From Acidimicrobiia bacterium (GTDB taxonomy: Bacteria > Actinomycetota > Acidimicrobiia > Acidimicrobiales > AC-14), in assembly GCA_023265025.1 (NCBI GenBank), contig JAHFUP010000049.1, forward strand, positions 1-38,278: a DNA stretch of 38,278 nucleotides, in the 5' to 3' direction. A program made the position numbers and the translations under genes. Below are positions 15,255 to 23,015 of this stretch, piece after piece. Under the pieces are notes generated by a model that ran no database searches, was not told the origin of the DNA, and saw nothing but the letters and a program-made list of their open reading frames with translations. Within the stretch, counting starts at the first letter, position 1. Each line of letters opens with the position of its first letter.

Positions 15255-15667
15255 GCCGGCGCCGGCCTGTTCTCCCTCCGCCATACGAAGCGGAGGCCCG
15301 ACCACACCTCGGTCACCGCGCACACCTTGTTGTCGACCAGGCCCTGGGGCAGGCCGACCTCCCGGAGGACGTCCTCGGTGAGGTCGGTCGGCACCCTGGA
15401 CGCCCGCTTGGGCCAGGCGACCCAGAACCCGCCGGCCGGCGTGATCGACGCGGCCACAGCCGGGAACCGCCGCTCCAACTGGCGCCGCTCGGTGACGAAG
15501 AGGAGGACGACGTCGAGGTCGGGGCGCAGCCGGCGCAGGATCTGCACGCCGTCGGGAAGCGGGGCCAGCTCGGCATCGAAACCCTCGGGGGCGTCGAGCA
15601 GGGCCACCCGCGCCGCCTCCTTGATGCCGAGCTTCCTCGACAGCGGCGTGCCCGAGTATCCGACCAT
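15251..15667 (-). CDS. DUF3052-family protein
   Basis: 138 aa. Starts MVGYSGTPLSRKLGIKEAARV, the hallmark opening of DUF3052 in actinobacteria, followed by a Rossmann-like region (VALLDAPEGF, DVVLLFVTERRQLERRF, GGFWVAWPKRAS) and a C-terminal DNKVCAVTEVWSGLRFV. The start at 15667 was chosen for this N-terminus; the longer frame upstream is non-coding in style. It has no known catalytic activity. It is translationally coupled to DedA and divergent from the HTH gene at 15762. Confidence 0.85.
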   Translation of the reverse strand: MVGYSGTPLSRKLGIKEAARVALLDAPEGFDAELAPLPDGVQILRRLRPDLDVVLLFVTERRQLERRFPAVAASITPAGGFWVAWPKRASRVPTDLTEDVLREVGLPQGLVDNKVCAVTEVWSGLRFVWRRENRPAPA

Positions 15668-15761
15668 CCCCGCAGCTTGCCTCAAGCGAGGGGCCGCCGG
15701 CGTCGACACATCTAGCAATGATCGTCTCCGGCGGAGTAAACATGAAAGACTATGAGACATC
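15668..15761. promoter_or_regulatory. Intergenic control region of DUF3052 and the HTH gene
   Basis: A 94-bp divergent gap with unusually low GC around 15720-15765. It contains CATGA (15741-15745) and TCATG (15760-15764) as inverted half-sites spaced 14 bases, and GACTAT at 15748-15753, which ends eight bases before the HTH ATG and could be its leaderless -10. It is a plausible operator for the HTH_17 protein. Confidence 0.3.
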
Positions 15762-15944
15762 ATGAATAGTACGGAGTGGTTGAGCGTAGCGGGGGCGTGT
15801 CGTCGGCTGAAGGTGTCCCGGACGACACTCTTCCGCCTCATCGACCGGGGTGAGTTGCCGGCGTACCGGTTCGGCTGGATGATCCGGCTCCGGGCGGCCG
15901 ATGTCGAGGCCTTCCGGCGCAGCCGAGACGATCAACCCGGCTGA
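15762..15944 (+). CDS. Small HTH_17 DNA-binding protein (excisionase/BldC-like)
   Basis: 60 aa. A single MerR-type winged helix of the excisionase family: WLSVAGACRRLKVSRTTLFR, then LIDRGELPAYRFGWMIRLRA and a short helix with DVEAFRRS. Similar in size to BldC and to phage or plasmid excisionases, but no integrase, attachment site or phage gene is nearby, so a stand-alone chromosomal regulator is more likely. It is divergent from DUF3052, and its last 13 bases overlap the convergent ketosynthase gene. Confidence 0.8.
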   Translation: MNSTEWLSVAGACRRLKVSRTTLFRLIDRGELPAYRFGWMIRLRAADVEAFRRSRDDQPG

Positions 15945-17167
15945 TAGCTGCGCAGGAGCAGGGCGGCGTTTTGTCCGCCGAAGCCTGCGGCGTTGACCAT
16001 GACCGAGTGCAGGACCATGGGGCGGGGCGCGCCCACCACGTGGTCGAAGCGGCAGTCGGGGTCGACCGTCCCGGCTGAGAGGCCCCGCGTCGCCGGCAGC
16101 AGCTGGTGGTGCACGGCCAGCGCGGCCACCAGCACGCCGAACGCGCCGGCCGCGCCCAGGCCGTGACCCAGGGACGCCTTGGGCGCGGTCACCGCCAGCG
16201 ACGGAGCCGGGCCGAACACCGTCCGCAACGCCCGGGCCTCGGACAGGTCGCCGGCCACGGTGGCCGTGGCGTGGGCCACGAGCGCGTCGACGTCGCCGGG
16301 CCCGGCCCCGGCGTCGGCCAGCGCCCGGGACATCGCCTGGGCCGCCCCCCGGCCCTCCGGGTGCGGCGCAGCCAGGTGGTAGGCGTCGCCGGCGCTGCCT
16401 CCGCCGGCGACCACCGCCAGGACCCGCGCACCCCGAGCCGTGGCGTGATCGAGTAGCTCCAGCACGAAGACCGCGGCACCCTCCGACGCCACCATCCCGG
16501 TCCGGCGCACGCCGTAGGGCCGGCACGCCGAGGCGGGGTCGTCGCCGGCGGCGGCGAGGGCGCCGGCGTTGGCCAGGGAACCGAGGATCAGCGGCGACAG
16601 GGCCCCGTCGGTGGCGCCGGCCAGGACGACCTCGGCGTCGCCGCGCTGCAGGACCCGCAGCCCGTCAATCACCGCCTGGACGCCGGCCGCGCACGCGCCG
16701 ACGCCGCCCAGGACCGGCCCCGTCGCGCCGAGGACGATCGACGGCTGGCACGCGGCCATGTTCGGCCCGTAGACCGGCGTGAAAAGCGGGCTGACCCGTG
16801 CCGGCCGCGCCGCTGCCGCGCCGGCCGCGGCCTCGGCCTCCAGCAGTCCACCGGCGCCGGTGTGGATCACGATCCCGAGCCCGTCGCCGGCGTAGCCCTC
16901 CAGGCCGGCGTCGGCCATGGCCATCGTCGACGCGACCACCGAGAACTGGCTGAACCGGCCCATCCGCCGGGCGGTGTTGCGGTCCATGTGGTCGCCGGCG
17001 TCGAACCACCCCGCCGGCCCCACGACACCGCAGCCCGCCCGCCGGAGGCCCTCGGGGGCCGCCTCGAGGCCCGACCGGCCGGCGAGCAGCCCATCCCACG
17101 TGCCGGCGGCGTCGCCGAGCGGTGTCACGGCCCCGACGCCCGTGATCGCAATCGCGGCGTCCGTCAC
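15932..17167 (-). CDS. Beta-ketoacyl-ACP synthase (KAS II/FabF-like)
   Basis: 411 aa. Condensing enzyme extending an acyl chain by two carbons from malonyl-ACP. The catalytic Cys159 sits in GGVGACAAGVQAV, His299 in VAHATATVAGD (the family has HGTGT; here both Gly positions of the loop are Ala), and Lys330 and His335 in APKASLGHGLGAAG. FabF-type DAYHLAAPHPEG and GFGGQN are also present. With Cys, His and His intact it should be active, unlike a chain-length factor. The KS starts with a GTG and is divergent from the regulator at 17233, which heads a ligase-ACP operon, so the KS and ACP likely work together. Confidence 0.9.
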   Translation of the reverse strand: MTDAAIAITGVGAVTPLGDAAGTWDGLLAGRSGLEAAPEGLRRAGCGVVGPAGWFDAGDHMDRNTARRMGRFSQFSVVASTMAMADAGLEGYAGDGLGIVIHTGAGGLLEAEAAAGAAAARPARVSPLFTPVYGPNMAACQPSIVLGATGPVLGGVGACAAGVQAVIDGLRVLQRGDAEVVLAGATDGALSPLILGSLANAGALAAAGDDPASACRPYGVRRTGMVASEGAAVFVLELLDHATARGARVLAVVAGGGSAGDAYHLAAPHPEGRGAAQAMSRALADAGAGPGDVDALVAHATATVAGDLSEARALRTVFGPAPSLAVTAPKASLGHGLGAAGAFGVLVAALAVHHQLLPATRGLSAGTVDPDCRFDHVVGAPRPMVLHSVMVNAAGFGGQNAALLLRSYQPG

Positions 17168-17218
17168 GGCGGCGCCGACGATATCAGCGTCCCTTGATGC
17201 CCTCGTTGGCCCCCGGTC

Positions 17219-17224
17219 TACAGT
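17219..17224 (+). promoter_or_regulatory. Candidate leaderless -10 for the ArsR-like regulator
   Basis: TACAGT, eight bases before the ATG at 17233. A TTGATG at 17194-17199 could be a -35 with a long 19-bp spacer. The element lies in the divergent gap between the ketosynthase and the regulator, so a repressor binding here would control both arms of the cluster. Confidence 0.4.
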
Positions 17225-17232
17225 TGGGCGCC

Positions 17233-17571
17233 ATGGTCAGCGCCGTGACACAGAAAGAAGCGGGTCGCCTCTCGGAGGACCTGGCGGTCATCGCCGAGCC
17301 CCACCGGCTGCTCATGCTCCGCCACCTGCGCCGGGGGCCCCGCAGCGCCGGCTACCTGGCCAAGGCCCTCGACCTGCCCCAGCCCCTGGCCGCCTACCAC
17401 CTGTCGGTCCTGCTGGGCGCCGGCCTCATCACCAAGCGCCGCAACGGTCGGTTCACCTGCTACGCCGCCGACCACAACCGGGTCAAGGAGCTGCACCGCA
17501 CCATGGGGCGCCTGGTAGGCGCCTCCGGGGCGGTGGCCGAGGCCCAGGCCGCGGCCGACGACCCGTGCTGA
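17233..17571 (+). CDS. ArsR-like winged-helix regulator
   Basis: 112 aa from ATG 17233 (leaderless promoter eight bases upstream). Earlier starts at 17194 (TTG) and 17197 (ATG) have no ribosome site. A single winged helix: AVIAEPHRLLMLRHLRRG, the recognition region LDLPQPLAAYHLSVLLGAG and the wing LITKRRNGRFTCYAA. The metal-binding CxC of ArsR/SmtB is absent, so it probably answers to something else. It overlaps the AMP-ligase start by seven bases, so it is in the same transcript and likely controls this acyl-processing cluster. Confidence 0.8.
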   Translation: MVSAVTQKEAGRLSEDLAVIAEPHRLLMLRHLRRGPRSAGYLAKALDLPQPLAAYHLSVLLGAGLITKRRNGRFTCYAADHNRVKELHRTMGRLVGASGAVAEAQAAADDPC

Positions 17572-19160
17572 TCGCGGCGACCGAGCCGGGCAGGCTGGTC
17601 GCGGAACCGTCACCCCACGGCCTGGTGCGCTGCTACCCCGATCGGGTGCGCACGATCGTGGAGGCGCTGGACCGGGCCGTGCGCCTGTTCCCCGACGTCG
17701 TCGCCCTGGAGACGCCCGAGGGCGACGTCACCTACGCCGAGCTCGCCGAGCTCGTCGAGGGTGCGACCGAGCGCCTGGCCGAGGAGGGCCTGGTCACGGG
17801 CGATCGCCTGGCTGTCTGCATGCGCAACGGCCTCGACATCGTGGTCGCCATCTGGGCCGCGGCCCGGTCGGGCCTGGTCTTCGTCGGGCTGTCGACCAAG
17901 CTGGCGCCCACCCAGTGGGCCTACATGCTCGCCCACTCGGGCGCATCCCTGGCCCTCGGCCACCCCGAGTACGGCGACGGCCTCCGGGCCGCGGCCGCCG
18001 ACGCCGGCATGGCCCCCGACCGGGTGCGGGAGGTCGGCGACCACCTCACTGGCCGCCGGCGACCCTGGCGGGGCGACGCCATCGCCTTCCCCGACGAGGA
18101 CGCCACCTACGGCGTGATCTACACGTCCGGCACCACCGGGCGGCCCAAGGCCAGCCGCCTCGTCCACCGGGGCACCATGCATTCGGCCATCGCCTACGTC
18201 CGCACCCTCGCCCTCACCGCCGGCGACCGCACCGCCATCGTGTTCCCGCTGTACTACGTGACCGGCCACGTCGCCCAGGTCACGCCGATGATGCTGGTGG
18301 GGGGCACGTCGGTCACCGTCGCTGACGTCGTCCCCCGCGAGTTCGTCCGGCTCATCGGTCAGCGCCGTATCACCTATCTGATGGTCGTCCCCTCGATCTG
18401 GCCCCTGTTGCTGCGCGACCCCGGCTTTACATGGCCGGAGCTGGCCCACGTCGAGATCGGCGCGTTCGGGGGGTCACCGGTGCCCATCTCCGCCATCGCC
18501 GCCCTCCGCCGGCGGATGCCCCAACTGCGGCTGTACGACGCCTACGGCCTGACCGAGACCCACTCGCCGGCCACCATCCTCCTCGACTCGGAGTTCCGCC
18601 GGAAGCCGGGCTCGGTGGGGCGGCCGCTGCCGTGCGCGGATGTCCGGGTGGTCGACAACGACGGTCACGACGTGGCCCCGGGCGAGGCAGGCGAGCTGTG
18701 GATCCGCGGCCCGATGGTCACCACGGGCTACTACGGCGACGAGGCGGCGACCGCCGCCGCGTTCACCGACGGCTGGCTGCACTCGGGCGACTACGCCCGG
18801 GTCGACGACGAGGGGTATGTCTTCATCCTCGACCGCAAGAAGGACATGATCATGCGGGGCGGCAACAAGGTGTACTCGGTCGAACTTGAGTACCTCCTCG
18901 TCAGCCATCCCGACATCGCCGAGGCGGCCGTGTTCGGGGTGCCCGACCGCCTGGCCTTCGAGTCGGTCGCCACCTACGTCGTGCCCGCCACCGGCCGCTC
19001 GGTCGACGCCAGCACCGTCCAGCACTGGGTGGCGCGCCACATGGCCGAGTTCGCCGTCCCCCGGCACGTCCGCATCGTGGACGTGATCCCCCGCAACCGC
19101 ACGGGCAAGATCGACAAGTTGGCACTGAGGGAGACCATGGAACTGGAGCTGCGTCGATGA
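17565..19160 (+). CDS. AMP-dependent acyl-CoA/ACP ligase
   Basis: 531 aa from a GTG at 17565. Adenylate-forming enzyme that activates a carboxylic acid as acyl-AMP and passes it to CoA or to the phosphopantetheine of a carrier protein. Motifs: A3 YTSGTTGRPKA (186-196), A5 YDAYGLTETHSP (324-335), A7/A8 HSGDYARVDDEGYVFILDRK (406-425) and the C-terminal A10 NRTGKIDK with Lys515. N-terminal residues 1-50 are a typical AMP-binding lead-in. The ATGA overlap with the ACP that follows suggests it loads that ACP. The acid used is not predictable from sequence. Confidence 0.9.
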   Translation: MLIAATEPGRLVAEPSPHGLVRCYPDRVRTIVEALDRAVRLFPDVVALETPEGDVTYAELAELVEGATERLAEEGLVTGDRLAVCMRNGLDIVVAIWAAARSGLVFVGLSTKLAPTQWAYMLAHSGASLALGHPEYGDGLRAAAADAGMAPDRVREVGDHLTGRRRPWRGDAIAFPDEDATYGVIYTSGTTGRPKASRLVHRGTMHSAIAYVRTLALTAGDRTAIVFPLYYVTGHVAQVTPMMLVGGTSVTVADVVPREFVRLIGQRRITYLMVVPSIWPLLLRDPGFTWPELAHVEIGAFGGSPVPISAIAALRRRMPQLRLYDAYGLTETHSPATILLDSEFRRKPGSVGRPLPCADVRVVDNDGHDVAPGEAGELWIRGPMVTTGYYGDEAATAAAFTDGWLHSGDYARVDDEGYVFILDRKKDMIMRGGNKVYSVELEYLLVSHPDIAEAAVFGVPDRLAFESVATYVVPATGRSVDASTVQHWVARHMAEFAVPRHVRIVDVIPRNRTGKIDKLALRETMELELRR

Positions 19161-19420
19161 GCGAGACGAACGCGACGGAGCCCCGGGTGCGGTCCGTCGT
19201 CGCCCTCCACCTCGACGTCGACCCCTCCCGCCTGCAGCCCGAGGCCCGCCTCGGCGAGGACCTGTGCGTCGACTCTCTCGCCGCCATCGACATGGCCATG
19301 GTGCTGGAGGACGAGTTCGACATCGCCCTGCCCGAGGAGGTCCTGGGCTGCGTCCGCACCTACGGCGACGTGGTGAGCCTGGTCGCCGAACGGGTCGAGC
19401 GCCGGATGCAGGAGGCCTGA
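19157..19420 (+). CDS. Acyl carrier protein
   Basis: 87 aa. Four-helix carrier with the phosphopantetheine Ser40 in EDLCVDSLAAIDM, where the family usually has GADSL; the change of Gly-Ala to Cys-Val in front of DSL is unusual. Helix II continues with AMVLEDEFDIALPEE, which is typical. It overlaps the ligase by four bases and is the last gene of the regulator-ligase-ACP operon. Distinct from the housekeeping AcpP by context: no fabD, fabG or fabH is nearby. Confidence 0.9.
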   Translation: MSETNATEPRVRSVVALHLDVDPSRLQPEARLGEDLCVDSLAAIDMAMVLEDEFDIALPEEVLGCVRTYGDVVSLVAERVERRMQEA

Positions 19421-19430
19421 CAGCCCATCT

Positions 19431-19468
19431 GGCTGCAGCTACGTGCCTAGAGGCACGTCAGTGCAGCC
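19431..19468. terminator. Bidirectional terminator between ACP and flavin monooxygenase genes
   Basis: Inverted repeat with 17-base arms (GGCTGCA..ACGTGCC and GGCACGT..TGCAGCC) that pair at 14 of 17 positions around a four-base TAGA loop. It sits midway between two convergent genes, 10 bases after the ACP stop and 20 bases before the stop of the monooxygenase, so it can serve both. No T tract. Confidence 0.7.
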
Positions 19469-19488
19469 AATTCGGGGTGGGAGGGGGG

Positions 19489-20631
19489 CTACACCAGCGG
19501 GGTGTCGAGCTCCAGCCCCAGCAGCACCCGCCCGACTGTCTCCAGGCCGGGGAACGCCAGCACCACGTGCTGGCCGAGGGCGTGGACGTCACGGTGCCGG
19601 CGCTGGAGCGGGTGGTCGTCGAACAGGGCGGTGGTGCCGGCGGCCTCGAAGCACAGGTCGACCGCGGCCCGGGACGACGAGGCGGCGTTGACGACGGCCA
19701 GGCGGGCGATGGCCCGGTCGTCCATGCCGGCGCCGGCGCCGGCGGCCAGCATCCGGTCGAGCGACTCGACCAGGAAGGCCCGGGCCGACCGGGTCAGGGC
19801 TTCAGCCCGTGCCACCATCGACTGCACGACGTCGCGGTCGGCCAGCCGGCGGGCGCTGCGGTACGGCGTCTTGGTCTGGGCCAGCTCGACCACGTCGTCG
19901 ATGGCGCCCCGGGCGATGCCGAGGGCGACGGCGGCCAGCGGAGCGAAGAACAGCGGCATCGGCGGCGTCCGCCACATCGGGCCGGTCGCCCACGGTGCGA
20001 ACGCGAAGGCCATGGTGTGGGCGGCCGGTACCGGGAGGCTGTCGACCGCATAGTCGTGGCTGGCGGTGCCTCGCAGGCCCGAGGTGTGCCAGGTGTCGTG
20101 GATCATCATCGACGACCTCGGGAAGAGGGCCAGCCGGGGCTGGGGGCGGCCGTCGTCAGTGGTGAGGAGCTCGCCGGCGTCGTCGACGAGGAGGCAGGCG
20201 CCGGCCATCCAGTCCGAGTGCGAGCCGCCGCTGCCGAAGCCCCAGCGACCGGTGACCACCAGGTTGCCGTCGCCGTCGACCGTGGCCCGGCCGGCGGTGT
20301 TGAACGAGCCGCCGGTGAGGGTCGCCGGCGACGCAAAGATCTTCCTCGCGCCGGCCTCGGGCAGGAAGGCAGCCAGCGCGTTGGTGCCGACCGCCACCGC
20401 CGCGCACCAACCGGTCGCGCCGTCGGCCGCGGCGAGGGTGGCGATGGCGTCCATCACCTCCGCCGGCGTCGCCTCGGCGCCGCCCAGTTCGGTCGGGAGC
20501 CAGAGGGCCGGGATGCCACTGGCCCTGAGGTCGTCGACCAGGTGGACAGGAAGCCGGCCCGTCGCCTCGATGGCCGCCGACAGGGCGGCGACGGGCCCCG
20601 CCATCCGGCGGGCTGCGTCGACGGCGCTCAT
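19489..20631 (-). CDS. Group D flavin-dependent monooxygenase (acyl-CoA dehydrogenase fold)
   Basis: 380 aa. Resembles HsaA/DszC/SfnC-type enzymes: the acyl-CoA dehydrogenase fold using reduced flavin and oxygen to hydroxylate. Seen: LPTELGGAEATPAEVM (N-terminal helices), GRWGFGSGGSHSDWM (the flavin-region motif of this group), a middle domain with TSGLRGTASHDYAVDS, and the C-terminal QRRHRDVHALGQHVVLA. The catalytic Glu of true acyl-CoA dehydrogenases is not expected here. A separate flavin reductase would be needed and is not in the window. It overlaps the methyltransferase stop by four bases and is the last gene of the transporter operon. Confidence 0.8.
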   Translation of the reverse strand: MSAVDAARRMAGPVAALSAAIEATGRLPVHLVDDLRASGIPALWLPTELGGAEATPAEVMDAIATLAAADGATGWCAAVAVGTNALAAFLPEAGARKIFASPATLTGGSFNTAGRATVDGDGNLVVTGRWGFGSGGSHSDWMAGACLLVDDAGELLTTDDGRPQPRLALFPRSSMMIHDTWHTSGLRGTASHDYAVDSLPVPAAHTMAFAFAPWATGPMWRTPPMPLFFAPLAAVALGIARGAIDDVVELAQTKTPYRSARRLADRDVVQSMVARAEALTRSARAFLVESLDRMLAAGAGAGMDDRAIARLAVVNAASSSRAAVDLCFEAAGTTALFDDHPLQRRHRDVHALGQHVVLAFPGLETVGRVLLGLELDTPLV

Positions 20632-21371
20632 TTTGTCGCCACGAGCCGGCGTATCCGGTAGCTGACCTCGACCGGCGCCGACCGGACCCGGGCCTGCAGC
20701 AGCGCGACCGCGGCGGCCACTCGGTCGGGGCCGGCGCCGGGCGCGTAGAACGAGCGGACGACGCGCTCGGCGTCGTCTGGGCCGCGGACGGCCCGGCCGA
20801 ACAGGGCCGACTCGTCGCTGCGCAGCGTGAGCCCCGACGTCTCGAACCGGGCGGCCACCCCGGCGTCCAAACGTTCGGGGTACCCGATCCCGGCCTGGCC
20901 GAGCACACTGAGGATGGCCGCGAACGGAACGCTGCCGACGTCGCGGATCGGCACCGTCGCCACGAGCACCCCGCCCACCTGCAACACCCTGGCCACCTCG
21001 GCCAGCACGTCCTCGAGGGGCTTCACGAGCATGAGCGCCATCGACGCCACGACCGCCCCGGCGATGCCGGCGGCCAACGGCAGCGCCGTGGCCCCCGCCC
21101 GGGCGAGCAGGACGCCGCGCCCGCCGGCACAGGCCAGTTCGGCCGCCGAGAGATCGACGCCGACGACCCGCCGGCCGGGGAGCAGTCGGGCCAGGGGGGC
21201 GCTACCGCACGCCAGGTCCAGGACCGTCGTCGCCTCGGCGGGCACGGCGTCGACGACCCACTGGTACGGGGTCCGGCCCCGATGGTCGATGGTGTCGCCG
21301 AGCAGGTCCTCGGTGATGCCGGCGTGGGCCCGGTGGTAGTCGACCAGGTAGCCGGCCCAGCGGTCTGTCAC
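20628..21371 (-). CDS. Class I SAM-dependent methyltransferase
   Basis: 247 aa. Rossmann-fold methyltransferase of the Methyltransf_11/25 type: motif I VLDLACGSAPLARLLPG, followed by VVGVDLSAAELACAG (motif II), then ALPLAAGIAGAVVASMALM and LAEVARVLQVGGVLVATVP. Substrate unknown. It lies seven bases after the transporter ATPase and is coupled by ATGA to the monooxygenase, so it probably acts on a compound imported or produced by that pathway. Confidence 0.85.
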   Translation of the reverse strand: MTDRWAGYLVDYHRAHAGITEDLLGDTIDHRGRTPYQWVVDAVPAEATTVLDLACGSAPLARLLPGRRVVGVDLSAAELACAGGRGVLLARAGATALPLAAGIAGAVVASMALMLVKPLEDVLAEVARVLQVGGVLVATVPIRDVGSVPFAAILSVLGQAGIGYPERLDAGVAARFETSGLTLRSDESALFGRAVRGPDDAERVVRSFYAPGAGPDRVAAAVALLQARVRSAPVEVSYRIRRLVATK

Positions 21372-21378
21372 CGCGGCC

Positions 21379-22128
21379 TCATGCGTCGAGGACCCTGCTC
21401 AGCACGGCCGCTTTGAGCTCGACGAAGCGGGGGTCGGCCAGCGTGGCCCGGCCCCGCGGCGCCGGCAGGTCGACGGCCAGCTCCTCCACCACCTCGGCCG
21501 GCCGGTGGGACAGCCGCAGCAGCCGGTGTCCGAGCAGCAGGGCCTCCTCGACGTCGTGGGTGACCAGCAGCGTGGCCGTCCTCCGCTCGGCCAGCAGCCC
21601 GATGAGCCACTCCTGCATGCGCAGGCGGGTCTGGGCGTCGAGGGCGCCGAAGGGCTCGTCGAGGAGCAGCAGCGGCGGCCGGTTGGCGAGGACCTGGGCG
21701 ATGGCCGCCCGCTGGCGCATGCCGCCGGAGAGCTGGCGGGGGAGGAGGTGAGCGGACCCGCTCAGCCCGGTGGCGTCGAGCAGCTCATCGACGATCGTCT
21801 TGGCGTCCCGGTCGCCGAGGGCCCGGGGGCCCCACTCCAGGTTGGCCCGCAGCGACAGCCAGGGAAACAGCGTCGCCCCCTGGACGACCATGGGCCGGTC
21901 GGGCGACGGGCCGCGGACCGCCTCGCCGGCCACCTCCACCCGCCCCCGGTCGGGGGGCTCGAGGCCGGCGAGCACGCGCAGCAGCGTCGACTTCCCGCAC
22001 CCGCTGGGCCCCAGCACGGTGACCACCTCGCCGGCGGCGACCGACAGGTCGATCTGGCCGAGCACCGGAAGAGGTCCGTAGGCCTTGGCCACGCCGGCGG
22101 CGGCCAGTGCCGTTGTGTCGACGGCCAT
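21379..22128 (-). CDS. ABC transporter ATP-binding protein (SsuB/TauB/NitD type)
   Basis: 249 aa from ATG 22128, with GGTGA upstream. Walker [10 protein letters not shown] (40-48), Q-loop VVQGATLFPW, signature LSGGMRQRAA, Walker B LLLLDEPFGALD and H-loop LLVTHDVEEAL are all intact. This is the nitrate/sulfonate/taurine class of importer ATPases. It follows the permease with two bases between stop and start. A further in-frame start at 22146 exists but would overlap the permease more than usual. Confidence 0.95.
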   Translation of the reverse strand: MAVDTTALAAAGVAKAYGPLPVLGQIDLSVAAGEVVTVLGPSGCGKSTLLRVLAGLEPPDRGRVEVAGEAVRGPSPDRPMVVQGATLFPWLSLRANLEWGPRALGDRDAKTIVDELLDATGLSGSAHLLPRQLSGGMRQRAAIAQVLANRPPLLLLDEPFGALDAQTRLRMQEWLIGLLAERRTATLLVTHDVEEALLLGHRLLRLSHRPAEVVEELAVDLPAPRGRATLADPRFVELKAAVLSRVLDA

Positions 22129-22130
22129 GC

Positions 22131-23012
22131 TCACCCGTCGGCCCAACGGATGAAGGGCCGGGCGACCGCCCGCAGGAGTAGGTCGCCGGCGAAACCGATG
22201 ATGGCGAACGTGGCCATGCCGACCATGATCTGGTCCAGCCGGCTCACCTCCCGGGCCGCGAACATCATCGCCCCGAGACCGCGGCGGGAGCCGGTGAGCT
22301 CGGCGACGATCACGGTGGTCCAGCCCAGGGTGAGCCCGAGCCGGAGGCCCGTGACGATGCCGGGCAGCGCCGAGGGTAGGTAGACCCGCCCGGCCAGGTC
22401 GCGCGGGCGGGTGCCCAGCATGCGGGCCGTGTCGACCAGTTGGCGGGGCACGCGGGCGGTGCTGTCGGCCGTGGCCACGACAATGGGCGACACCGCACCG
22501 ATGAACACCAGGAACCGGGCCGCGCCGTCACCGAGGCCGAACCACACCAGGGCGACGGGCAGCCAGGCCGTGATCGGCACCGAGCGCAGGGCCTGGAAGA
22601 GAGGGTCGACGGCGGCGGCCATCCACCGCGACAGGCCCAGGCCCATGCCCAGCGGCACGCCGACGCCGACGGCGATGGCGTAGGCCACCAACCACCGGCC
22701 GGTGCTGGCCCGGATGTGCTCGAACGCGGCGCCCTTGAACGGCACCACGCCCGGGATCGGCGGCCGCTTGGGGGCGACGACGAAGTCGCGGGCGGTGCGG
22801 GCCAGGTCGGCCGGCGCCGGCAGGAACCGGTCCGACACCACGCCGGTGGCGCTGAGGACCGACCACAGGCCGATCAGGACGGCGGGAAGGGCCACCCCGA
22901 CGGCGAGCCGGCGCCAGCCGCTGAGCCGCCGGCGGGTGGCGATCTCGCTGCTGGGGCCCAGCACCTCGCCGAGGTCCAGGCCGGCGTCGCCCTCGGCCTC
23001 CCGGAGCGCCAT
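22131..23012 (-). CDS. ABC transporter permease (SsuC/TauC type)
   Basis: 293 aa. Six predicted membrane segments with the BPD_transp_1 coupling motif (ADSTARVPRQLVDTARMLG... then a conserved Gly-x-x-x-P region) and the LPSALPGIVTGLRLG helix. The N-terminal 30 residues are hydrophilic. It lies three bases after the binding-protein gene and two before the ATPase, so the three are an operon. The imported compound may be a sulfonate, thiamine precursor or similar. Confidence 0.93.
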   Translation of the reverse strand: MALREAEGDAGLDLGEVLGPSSEIATRRRLSGWRRLAVGVALPAVLIGLWSVLSATGVVSDRFLPAPADLARTARDFVVAPKRPPIPGVVPFKGAAFEHIRASTGRWLVAYAIAVGVGVPLGMGLGLSRWMAAAVDPLFQALRSVPITAWLPVALVWFGLGDGAARFLVFIGAVSPIVVATADSTARVPRQLVDTARMLGTRPRDLAGRVYLPSALPGIVTGLRLGLTLGWTTVIVAELTGSRRGLGAMMFAAREVSRLDQIMVGMATFAIIGFAGDLLLRAVARPFIRWADG

Positions 23013-23015
23013 GGG

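Noticed and set aside
15762-15944. Integrated element signalled by the excisionase-like HTH protein
   Set aside because: No integrase, attachment repeats or phage genes nearby; BldC-like chromosomal regulators have the same fold.
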